From Pseudomonas sp. (GTDB lineage: Bacteria; Pseudomonadota; Gammaproteobacteria; Pseudomonadales; Pseudomonadaceae): 27,664 nt of DNA. Where the stretch lies: the NCBI RefSeq assembly GCF_002796985.1, contig NZ_PEKX01000005.1:1-27664 (forward strand), given 5' to 3'. The translations under genes were made by a program, and so were the position numbers. The notes below the pieces were generated by a model. It did not search any database. It was not told the origin of the DNA and saw only the letters and a list, made by a program, of their open reading frames with translations. This document shows, in pieces, positions 7,147 to 13,917 of this stretch. The first letter of the stretch is position 1; every line of letters begins with the position of its first letter.

Positions 7147-7170
7147 TTCGCGAGCAAGCTCGCTCCTACA
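7147..7170. repeat. Pseudomonas REP palindrome overlapping a stop codon
   Basis: The sequence TTCGCGAGCAAGCTCGCTCC followed by TACA is the well-known Pseudomonas REP core (on the other strand, TGTAGGAGCGAGC-TTGCTCGCGAA). GCGAG-CAAG-CTCGC forms the hairpin. The TAG stop of the minus-strand LysR gene (7166-7168) lies inside it. A 13-base piece of the same core recurs at 12348-12360. Confidence 0.85.
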
Positions 7171-8029
7171 AGGGAATGCCCAGCGCGGCGGACAGCCATT
7201 CACAGAACCCCACCGCCTGCACATTGCGCTCGCTCTGCTGATGCACCAGCAGCGACCAGTTCGGCCCGCGCACGGTCTGCTCGCTGAGCGGCGTCAGCAG
7301 GCCATTGTCGCGAGCGTCCCCGGCCAGCAACTGGCTCACCAGGGCGATGCCCAACCCTTGGCAGGCGGCGTCCAGCAACAAGCCGGGATCGGAGAAGTTC
7401 AACCCCTCGCTGCGCTGGCCCACGTCGGCACCGCCTTGCACCTGCCAATGCGCCCAGTCCATCTCTCGCTCGCCGTGCAGGGTGGTGTGTGCCGGCTCCG
7501 GCTGCCGCAGCAGTGAAGGGTGGCAAGCGGGATAGAGGCGATCTTCCAGCAGCACGCGGAAGCGGCATTCGGCCTGGGCGGTGAGGTCGTCGCGCACGGC
7601 GATGTCGATGGTCTGGCTGGCCATCTCCGGGGTTTCGTCGGTGGTCAGCAGCCAGAGGTCGATCTGCGGGTGGCGGGCGTGGAAGTCGCCCAGGCGCGGC
7701 ACCAGCCAGTGGCGGGCGAAGGCCGGGGTGGTGTTGACCACCAACTGGTTGGGCTTGCGGTACTGGTCCAGGCGGCGGATGCCCACAGCCAGTTGCTGCA
7801 GCATGGATTGCGTGGTGCTGAGCAGGTCGGCGCCGGCGTCGGTCAGCGCCACCTTGCGCCCGGAGCGATAGAACAGCGGCTGCTCGACGAAGCTTTCCAG
7901 GCTGCGGATCTGCTGGCTGATGGCCGACTGGGTGAGGTGCAGCTCCTCGGCGGCCTTGTGGAAGCTGCCCAGGCGTGCGGCGGCTTCGAAGCCGCGCAGG
8001 GCATTCAGGGGTGGCCAGTGTTTGAGCAT
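7166..8029 (-). CDS. LysR-family transcriptional regulator (GcvA-like), divergent from the agu2 operon
   Basis: A 287-aa protein. LNALRGFEAAARLGSFHKAA and LTQSAISQQIRSLE form the LysR helix-turn-helix (residues ~5-65), closest in style to GcvA-type regulators. The rest is the effector-binding domain (HWLVPRLGDFHARHP, QTIDIAVRDD, GLGIALVSQLLAGD). It is transcribed away from the agmatine operon with a 133-bp shared AT-rich intergenic region, so it is the obvious candidate activator, probably responding to agmatine or a derivative; that is inferred from position. The region contains a perfect dyad (AGATTT-n5-AAATCT) and a CTAAT pentamer of the type GcvA binds. The last codon and stop are formed by a REP element, so the original C-terminus may have been a little different. 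Confidence 0.93.
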   Translation of the reverse strand: MLKHWPPLNALRGFEAAARLGSFHKAAEELHLTQSAISQQIRSLESFVEQPLFYRSGRKVALTDAGADLLSTTQSMLQQLAVGIRRLDQYRKPNQLVVNTTPAFARHWLVPRLGDFHARHPQIDLWLLTTDETPEMASQTIDIAVRDDLTAQAECRFRVLLEDRLYPACHPSLLRQPEPAHTTLHGEREMDWAHWQVQGGADVGQRSEGLNFSDPGLLLDAACQGLGIALVSQLLAGDARDNGLLTPLSEQTVRGPNWSLLVHQQSERNVQAVGFCEWLSAALGIPL

Positions 8030-8050
8030 GATCGATAAGTTCGCCTAATC

Positions 8051-8067
8051 AGATTTACGCAAAATCT
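8051..8067. promoter_or_regulatory. Candidate LysR-type operator between regulator and agu2 operon
   Basis: The perfect dyad AGATTT-ACGCA-AAATCT sits 22-38 bases before the LysR start and about 100 bases before agu2A. A CTAAT pentamer lies just beside it (8045-8049). Position and symmetry suit a LysR-family binding site controlling both directions. No binding data. Confidence 0.5.
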
Positions 8068-8162
8068 ATCGTTTGTTGTTGCATTTTTACAGGCCTAGCA
8101 TGGTCATCAGGCGCCGCTTAACCCTTTCCTTCCGATAAAAATTCCTTACCAAAGGTTCGAAT

Positions 8163-9218
8163 ATGCATCGCAACGACGATAGGCAGAACGGCTGGCGCAT
8201 GCCTGCCGAATGGGTCAACCACGCGGCGACCTGGATGGCATTCCCGCACAACCGTCCGCTCTGGGAGGGCGGCTGGCACGTGACCCTGGAACAGGTGCAG
8301 GAAGACTTTGCCCGCGTCGCCAACGCCATCGCCCGCTTCGAGCCGGTGAAACTGGTGGTGGACCCGTCCGCCATGGCCCGCGCCGCCGAGCTGTCCGGGG
8401 CCAACGTCGAGTTGGTGCCGCTGCCCATCGATGACAGCTGGTGCCGCGATTCCGGGCCGACCTTCGTTTGCCATCCGCAGCATGGTGTAGCCGGTGTGAG
8501 CTGGCGCTTCAACGCCTGGGGCGGCAAGTCCGAGCACACCCTGGACGAAGGCCTGGGCCGGCGCATCCTCAACAACCTGGGGCTCGACTGCTTCGGCACG
8601 CCGCTGTCCAACGAGGGCGGGGCGATCCACGTGGACGGCGAGGGCACGCTGATCACCACCGAGTCGGTGCTGCTCAACCCCAACCGCAACCCCGGCGTCA
8701 GCAAGCGCGAGATGGAGGAAATCTTCAGCCGCCTGCTGGGTGTGACCAAGACCATTTGGCTGCCGGGCGACCCGCAGTACGTCACCGGCGACATGACCGA
8801 CGGCCACGTCGACGGCGTGTGCGCTTTCGCCCGCCCCGGCGTGCTGCTGCTGGATGCCACCCACGACGCCTCCAGCACCTACGCCGAAGTGGCGCGCGAG
8901 AACCGTCGCGCGCTGGAACTGGCCACCGATGCCAAGGGCCGCTCCTTCGAGCTGATCGAGCTGTTCGAAGCCAGCGCCGCAGTGGACCCGGAGGCGGAAG
9001 TCTTCTGCGCGTCCTACACCAACTTCTACCTGGCCAATGGCGCGGTGATCATGCCGGCCTATGGCATCGCCGCCGACGACGAAGCCGCTGCGGTGCTGGC
9101 CCGCGCCTTCCCTGGCCGCAAAGTGGTGCCGGTGCGCATCAACAACCTGGCCCATGGCGGTGGCGGCGTGCACTGCATCACCCAACAACAGCCGGCCTGG
9201 CCGCTGGGGGGGCTGTGA
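8163..9218 (+). CDS. agu2A: Agmatine deiminase (cytoplasmic)
   Basis: Hydrolyses agmatine to N-carbamoylputrescine and ammonia, the first step of the agmatine-to-putrescine route. At 351 aa it has the normal length. WRMPAEWVNHAATWMAFPHN is the usual family opening. Active-site landmarks are WCRDSGPTFV (Asp in the substrate pocket), NEGGAIHVDGEG, the GHVDGVCAF histidine region and the nucleophile in GGGGVHC (Cys338). No signal peptide, so cytoplasmic. AAGG lies seven bases before the ATG. It is the first gene of a four-gene operon with a 1-base overlap (TGATG) to the next. The symbol follows the match of gene order to agu2ABCA' of P. aeruginosa PA14; the aguA of the core aguBA operon is a close paralog, so assignment to agu2A rests on context. 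Confidence 0.93.
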   Translation: MHRNDDRQNGWRMPAEWVNHAATWMAFPHNRPLWEGGWHVTLEQVQEDFARVANAIARFEPVKLVVDPSAMARAAELSGANVELVPLPIDDSWCRDSGPTFVCHPQHGVAGVSWRFNAWGGKSEHTLDEGLGRRILNNLGLDCFGTPLSNEGGAIHVDGEGTLITTESVLLNPNRNPGVSKREMEEIFSRLLGVTKTIWLPGDPQYVTGDMTDGHVDGVCAFARPGVLLLDATHDASSTYAEVARENRRALELATDAKGRSFELIELFEASAAVDPEAEVFCASYTNFYLANGAVIMPAYGIAADDEAAAVLARAFPGRKVVPVRINNLAHGGGGVHCITQQQPAWPLGGL

Positions 9219-10120
9219 TGAGCAAGCTGACCGTCGCTGTCCTGCAGTTCTCCTGCAGCTGGGACCTGCCGCGCAACCTCGCCGAAGCCGAGCGCCACGT
9301 GCGCGCGGCGGCGGCTGCCGGGGCGAAGCTGATCCTCCTGCCCGAGCTGTTCGCCACGCCGTACTTTTGCATCGAGCAGGACCATATCCACCTCGCCCTG
9401 GCCCAGCCGTATGACGACAGCCCCCTGTTGCAGCGTTTCGCCAGCCTGGCGGCGGAGCTGAACGTGGTGCTGCCGATCAGCTGGTTCGAGCGCGCCGGCA
9501 ACGCCTACTTCAATTCGCTGACCGTGGCCGATGCCGACGGCAGCCTGCTCGGGGTGTACCGCAAGACGCACATCCCCAACGCCATCGGCTACCAGGAGAA
9601 GGAATACTTCAGCCCCGGCGACACCGGCTTCCGCGTCTGGGATACCGCCGTCGGCCGTATCGGCGTAGGCATCTGCTGGGATCAGTGGTTCCCCGAGACC
9701 GCCCGTTGCCTGGCGCTGCAGGGTGCAGAGATGCTGCTGTTCCCCACTGCCATCGGCTCCGAACCGGGCGCCGAGCAGCTGGATTCCCGCGACCACTGGC
9801 AGACCGCCCAGCGCGGCCACGCCGCCGCCAACCTGTTGCCGGTGCTGGCGGCCAACCGCATCGGCGAGGAAGTGGCGCCCAGCGATGATGCGCTGCGCAT
9901 GCGCTTCTACGGCTCGTCCTTCATCACCGACCACAAGGGCGCGCTGCTCGCCGAGGCCGGGCGCAACGAGGCCGCTGTACTGGTCTGCGAGCTGGACCTC
10001 GACCTGGCCCGCGAGGAACGCCTGACCTGGGGCGTCTACCGCGACCGCCGCCCGGAAATGTACGGCCCGCTGCTCGGCCTCGACGGCCGCCACCTGCACC
10101 CGCGCTGGCAAGGAGTCTGA
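9218..10120 (+). CDS. agu2B: N-carbamoylputrescine amidase
   Basis: Nitrilase-superfamily hydrolase that cleaves N-carbamoylputrescine to putrescine, CO2 and ammonia in the cytoplasm. At 300 aa it has typical length. The Glu-Lys-Cys triad is visible: E43 in LLPELFATPYF, K116 in YRKTHIPN and C153 in GICWDQWFPE. The ICWDQWFPE block and GYQEKEYFSPGD are characteristic of the AguB branch rather than of other nitrilases. The start overlaps the agu2A stop by one base, with a G-rich ribosome site just upstream, implying translational coupling. A longer same-frame reading going back to 8441 is only a shadow of agu2A. The next gene begins two bases after its stop. Confidence 0.95.
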   Translation: MSKLTVAVLQFSCSWDLPRNLAEAERHVRAAAAAGAKLILLPELFATPYFCIEQDHIHLALAQPYDDSPLLQRFASLAAELNVVLPISWFERAGNAYFNSLTVADADGSLLGVYRKTHIPNAIGYQEKEYFSPGDTGFRVWDTAVGRIGVGICWDQWFPETARCLALQGAEMLLFPTAIGSEPGAEQLDSRDHWQTAQRGHAAANLLPVLAANRIGEEVAPSDDALRMRFYGSSFITDHKGALLAEAGRNEAAVLVCELDLDLAREERLTWGVYRDRRPEMYGPLLGLDGRHLHPRWQGV

Positions 10121-10122
10121 CC

Positions 10123-11220
10123 ATGAACAAGCACCTGCTGATCGGCGCGCTGGGGTTGTCCCTGGCGTGCACCCTGCAACCGGCCTCGGCGGAGGAGAAG
10201 GTCCTGCGCCTGTTCAACTGGGCGGACTACTTTGCCCCCGACACCCTGGCCAACTTCACCCAGGAGACCGGCATCCGCGTCATCTACGACGTGATGGACA
10301 GCAGCGAGACGCTGGAGGCCAAGATGATGGCCGGGCACAGTGGCTACGACCTGATCTTCCCCGGCGATACCGTTGCGGAGCGCCTGATGCGCGCCGGCGC
10401 ATTGCAGAAGCTCGACGACAGCAAGCTGGAGCACCTGGGCGATATCGAGCCGGGCCTGCAGACGCTGCAGACCAAATACCCGTACTCGCGGCATGCGGTG
10501 GTGCCCTACACCTGGGGCAGCATCGGCCTGACCTACAACCAGGCGAAGATCGAGCAGCGCATGCCCGGCGCGCCGGTGAACAGCCTCGACCTGATGTTCA
10601 AGCCGGAGCTGGCCAAGCACTTCGCCGACTGCGGCATCTCGATGATCGACTCGCCGGACGAAGTACTCGCCGTGGTGCTCAACTACCTCGGCCGCGACCC
10701 GCGCAGCGGCAAGCCGGAGGACCTGAGCGAAGCCCTGGCGGTGCTCAACGGTATCCGCCCGTACATCCGCAAGTTCCAGTCGCAGCCGGTGACGCAACTG
10801 GTCAACGGCGACCTGTGTCTGTCGCTGGGCTACAGCGGCGACGTGATCCAGTCGCAACGTGCCGCCGATGAGGCGAAGAAACCCGAGCGCTTCGAGTACC
10901 GCGTGCCGCGTGAAGGCACTTCGGTGTGGATGGACACCATGGCCATTCCCGCCGACGCGCCGCACCCCGAGTACGCTTACGCGCTGATCAACTACCTGAT
11001 GCGCCCGGAGGTGATGGCGGCCATCAGCAACGCCACCGGCTATCCGACATCCAACGCCAAGGCGCGGCCGATGGTCGAGGCGAGCATGCGTGACAATCCG
11101 GACATCTATCTTGATGAGAAGGCGTATGCGCGGCTGTTCCCCGGCAAGGACATCCCGCAGCGCGACATGCGCGCGCGGATGCGCACCTGGACCAGTTTCA
11201 AGACCGGCACCGGCGGCTGA
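10123..11220 (+). CDS. agu2C: Periplasmic polyamine-binding protein (PotF/SpuD-type)
   Basis: Extracellular solute-binding protein of the PotD/PotF/SpuD family, 365 aa. The signal peptide (MNKHLLIGALGLSLACTL, then QPASA) is cleaved near residue 23. The mature start KVLRLFNWADYFAPDTL is the hallmark of putrescine and spermidine binders, followed by MMAGHSGYDLIFPG, YTWGSIGLTYN and GYSGDVIQSQ. AAGGAG lies eight bases before the ATG. The gene sits between the deiminase/amidase pair and the Tat-exported deiminase, so the ligand is probably agmatine, N-carbamoylputrescine or putrescine. No permease or ATPase gene is adjacent, so it either serves a transporter encoded elsewhere or has a sensing or scavenging role; neither is shown. 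Confidence 0.93.
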   Translation: MNKHLLIGALGLSLACTLQPASAEEKVLRLFNWADYFAPDTLANFTQETGIRVIYDVMDSSETLEAKMMAGHSGYDLIFPGDTVAERLMRAGALQKLDDSKLEHLGDIEPGLQTLQTKYPYSRHAVVPYTWGSIGLTYNQAKIEQRMPGAPVNSLDLMFKPELAKHFADCGISMIDSPDEVLAVVLNYLGRDPRSGKPEDLSEALAVLNGIRPYIRKFQSQPVTQLVNGDLCLSLGYSGDVIQSQRAADEAKKPERFEYRVPREGTSVWMDTMAIPADAPHPEYAYALINYLMRPEVMAAISNATGYPTSNAKARPMVEASMRDNPDIYLDEKAYARLFPGKDIPQRDMRARMRTWTSFKTGTGG

Positions 11221-11230
11221 GGAGGCGAGG

Positions 11231-12346
11231 ATGATGACACGCAGGAACCTGCTCGGCGCCGGCATGACGCTGGCCACGGGTCTCGGGCTCGGCCTGGGTT
11301 CGAGTTTCAGTCGCGTCGCAGGGGCGGCGGAGCGCTGGTACATGCCCGACGAGCACCGCAAGCAGGAACGGGTGTTCGTCGCCTACGCGGCGAGCCCCGA
11401 CGTCTGGGAGGACATCGCCCCGGACGTCAACGCCACGGTGGCGCGGCTGGCCCGCGCCATCGCCGAGTTCCAGCCGGTGACGGTGCTCTGCCGGCCGGAG
11501 CAGCAGGCCGAGGCCAAGCGCGCCTGTGGCGGGCAGAACGTCGACTTCCTGTCGGTGCCGGTGGACGACATCTGGGTGCGCGACTACGGTGGCTGCTTCC
11601 TGGTCAACGATGCGCCAGGTGGCCTGGCGCTGGCCGATTTCAACTTCAACGGTTGGGGCGGCAAGCAGCACGCCGAGCGCGACCGTGGGGTGTCGGTGGC
11701 ACTGGCCGAGGACCTGGAGGCAAAAGCCATCGTCAGTGAGCTGTGCGGGGAGGGCGGCGGCATCGAGGTGGACGGCCACGGCACGGCGATCTTCACCGAG
11801 AGTTGCTGGGTCAACGACAACCGCAATCCCGGCTGGACGCGTTCGCGCGTCGAGGCGGAGCTGAAGCGCGTGCTGGGGTTGCGCAAGGTCATCTGGCTGC
11901 CGGGCATTCGCGGCAAGGACATCACCGACGCCCACGTGGACTTCTACGCGCGCTTCGTCGAGCCGGGCGTGGTGGTGGTCAACCTGGACAATGATCCGCA
12001 GTCCTACGACTACGCGGTGACCCGTCGCCACCTGGAAATCCTCAAGGGCGCCACCGACGCCGATGGCCGCAAGCTCCAGTTGCACAGCCTGCCGCCGCCG
12101 ACGAAGCCCAAGCCGAATGCCTACAACCGCGACAACCCGGACTTCGCCGCCGGCTACATCAATTACCTGCCGGTGAACGGCGGGGTGATCGCGCCGAAGT
12201 TCGGCGATGCGGCGGCCGACGAGCACTGCCATGCACTGCTCAGCGAGCTGTATCCGGACCGCGAAGTCGTGCAGCTGAACATCGACCCGATCGCTGCCGG
12301 CGGTGGCGGCATCCACTGCGTGACCTTGCAGATGCCGACGGTGTAG
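11231..12346 (+). CDS. agu2A': Tat-exported periplasmic agmatine deiminase
   Basis: A second agmatine deiminase, 371 aa, with an N-terminal twin-arginine signal (TRRNLLGAG, then a hydrophobic stretch to about residue 37). It should fold in the cytoplasm and act in the periplasm. Family motifs are intact: IWVRDYGGCFLV, GEGGGIEVDGHG, DAHVDFYARF and the nucleophile in GGGGIHC (about Cys363). It diverges clearly from the first deiminase, so it is not a recent duplicate. GGAGG lies just upstream, ten bases after the agu2C stop; the second ATG (11234) is an alternative start. In PA14 the equivalent Agu2A' is secreted to the periplasm and affects biofilm when agmatine is present. It ends the operon; a REP fragment starts two bases after its stop. 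Confidence 0.94.
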   Translation: MMTRRNLLGAGMTLATGLGLGLGSSFSRVAGAAERWYMPDEHRKQERVFVAYAASPDVWEDIAPDVNATVARLARAIAEFQPVTVLCRPEQQAEAKRACGGQNVDFLSVPVDDIWVRDYGGCFLVNDAPGGLALADFNFNGWGGKQHAERDRGVSVALAEDLEAKAIVSELCGEGGGIEVDGHGTAIFTESCWVNDNRNPGWTRSRVEAELKRVLGLRKVIWLPGIRGKDITDAHVDFYARFVEPGVVVVNLDNDPQSYDYAVTRRHLEILKGATDADGRKLQLHSLPPPTKPKPNAYNRDNPDFAAGYINYLPVNGGVIAPKFGDAAADEHCHALLSELYPDREVVQLNIDPIAAGGGGIHCVTLQMPTV

Positions 12347-12347
12347 T

Positions 12348-12360
12348 GGTTCGCGAGCAA
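12348..12360. repeat. REP fragment at the end of the agu2 operon
   Basis: GGTTCGCGAGCAA is identical to 7145-7157, the start of the REP copy at the end of the LysR gene, and in the same orientation. The hairpin's second arm is missing. It begins two bases after the agu2A' stop. Confidence 0.6.
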
Positions 12361-12484
12361 TGACGATGGCGGCAGGTCTGCGCCTATGGGTTCTTTGTAG
12401 GCCGCAGGGTGCATGAGCTGGAGGCGATCCAGGCGTTTGATCGAGGGGTGTTGCCTTTCACAGAAGCGTCAGGAGGAACCCGTC

Positions 12485-12500
12485 GTAGGATGGCGTGGAG
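12485..12500. repeat. Partial copy of the GTAGGATGGCGTGGAG repeat
   Basis: GTAGGATGGCGTGGAG matches the arms at 6350-6428 and 27556-27586, then diverges. The surrounding gap 12347-12608 also has two similar short blocks (GGCAGGTCTGCGCCTATG at 12370 and GGCAGGTCTGTGCCTGTG at 12551) and no credible gene. Confidence 0.6.
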
Positions 12501-12608
12501 GCCCGTCGGCGAGACCGGCGCTGGGGGAGACATAGAATCCCCTATTGGTCGGCAGGTCTGTGCCTGTGCGCCCTACGTCCTGAGGCTGCCCGGCCGGGCC
12601 GGGCCAGG

Positions 12609-13907
12609 TCAGCCGCCGACCGAGGGTCGCGCCCCGGTTTCCTGGCGCGATTGCGCCGCCTGCTGGGCGTTGACGCCCGGTGCGGCGTTGCCCCAGGCGT
12701 TGCGGATGTAGGTCAGCACGGCGGCCACCTGGTCGTCCGCCAGCCGCCAGTCGAACGCGGGCATGCCGGCTCCGGTGGGGTTGCCGGCGGTGCGCGGAGC
12801 ATCGCTGCCGTTGAGCACCATGCGTAGCAGGGTGGCCGGGTCGCGTGAGTTGACTACTGGGCTTCCAGCCAGCGTGGGGATCATCTGCCGTACACCCGAG
12901 CCATCGCTGACGTGGCAGGCGTTGCACTGGCTGTCGTAGATCCGCTTGCCCATGGCCATGTCGGGCGCGGAGGCCGGCATCTGCTCGGCGTGCGGCTTGA
13001 GGCTGGCGGGGATGGCCTTGAGGTAGTCGGCGATGGCCTGCAGGTCCGCATCGGTCAGGTACTGGGTCGAATTCTCGATGGCTTCGATCATCGGGCCGGA
13101 GGCCACGCTGCGCTGGTTGGTGCCGGTCTTCAGGTATTGGACGATGTCATTCTCGCTCCAGTGGCCCAGGCCGGTGTGCAGGTTGCCGGTCAGGTCCGGA
13201 GCGTGCCAGCCCGCCAGCACGGCGCCTTGCAGGGAGTCTTCGCTGTCCCCTCCGAGGAAATTCACGGCGGTATGGCAGACCGTGCAATGGCCGGGGCCGT
13301 TGACCAGGTAGTCGCCCCGGTTGAGCGACTCGCTTCGTTGCGGGTCCGGCTTGAAGACGCCCGGCCGGAAGAACAGCAGGTTCCAGCCGGCCAGCAGCCA
13401 GCGCTGGTTGAACGGGAAGGGCAGCTGGTTTTCGACCACGGCATTGCTGACCGGCGGCAGGGCCCTGATGTACTGCCAGAGGTCGGCCAGGTCCTGGTCG
13501 GTCAGGCGGGTGTAGGCGGTGTACGGCATCGCGGGATAGAGGTAGCCGTGGCTGCCCTTGCCATGGCGCACGGCGCGGTCGAACTGTTCCTGGGTCCAGC
13601 CGCCGATACCGGTCTGCGGGTCGGAGGTGATGTTGGAAGTCAGCAGGGGGCCGAAGGGTGTTTCCAGGCGATAACCGCCGGCGAAAGGCGGGCCATCGGG
13701 CGCGGTGTGACAGGCAGTGCAGTCGCCCAGGCGGGCAATGTACTGGCCGCGCTGGCGCTGTTGCTCCAGGGCGGGACCGGCAAGGCCGTCGGTGGATTGC
13801 GGATAGGCGCGGCGCAGGTCGTAGAGCACCGCGCCGGCATAGCCCAGCATGGCGAGCACGGCCACGGCGAAGAGGGCCGGCACGGAGCGTTTCATCGAAG
13901 CGTTCAT
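12609..13907 (-). CDS. Triheme cytochrome c subunit of a gluconate-dehydrogenase-type complex
   Basis: A 432-aa membrane-anchored cytochrome c with three CxxCH heme sites: CTACH (C63), CTVCH (C208) and CNACH (C328). The N-terminus (ALFAVAVLAMLGYAGAVLY) is a signal or anchor. Three c-type domains of this length are typical of the cytochrome subunit of membrane-bound gluconate, 2-ketogluconate, sorbitol and alcohol dehydrogenases, which passes electrons to the quinone pool on the periplasmic side. It starts ten bases after the stop of the GMC subunit, with GAGGG as ribosome site overlapping that gene's end, so it is the last gene of a three-gene operon. The substrate of the complex cannot be read from this subunit. 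Confidence 0.93.
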   Translation of the reverse strand: MNASMKRSVPALFAVAVLAMLGYAGAVLYDLRRAYPQSTDGLAGPALEQQRQRGQYIARLGDCTACHTAPDGPPFAGGYRLETPFGPLLTSNITSDPQTGIGGWTQEQFDRAVRHGKGSHGYLYPAMPYTAYTRLTDQDLADLWQYIRALPPVSNAVVENQLPFPFNQRWLLAGWNLLFFRPGVFKPDPQRSESLNRGDYLVNGPGHCTVCHTAVNFLGGDSEDSLQGAVLAGWHAPDLTGNLHTGLGHWSENDIVQYLKTGTNQRSVASGPMIEAIENSTQYLTDADLQAIADYLKAIPASLKPHAEQMPASAPDMAMGKRIYDSQCNACHVSDGSGVRQMIPTLAGSPVVNSRDPATLLRMVLNGSDAPRTAGNPTGAGMPAFDWRLADDQVAAVLTYIRNAWGNAAPGVNAQQAAQSRQETGARPSVGG

Positions 13908-13917
13908 GGGATGTCCC

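Noticed and set aside
8118..9188. Minus-strand open frame across agu2A
   Set aside because: Shadow of a well-supported agmatine deiminase gene; no domain or ribosome site.
8441..9217. N-terminal extension of the amidase reading back through agu2A
   Set aside because: The nitrilase domain begins exactly at 9218 with a TGATG overlap; the upstream part is an out-of-frame reading of the deiminase.
12588..12599. GCCCGGCCGGGC palindrome after the cytochrome c gene as a terminator
   Set aside because: Perfect palindrome leaves no loop and has no U-tract on either strand.
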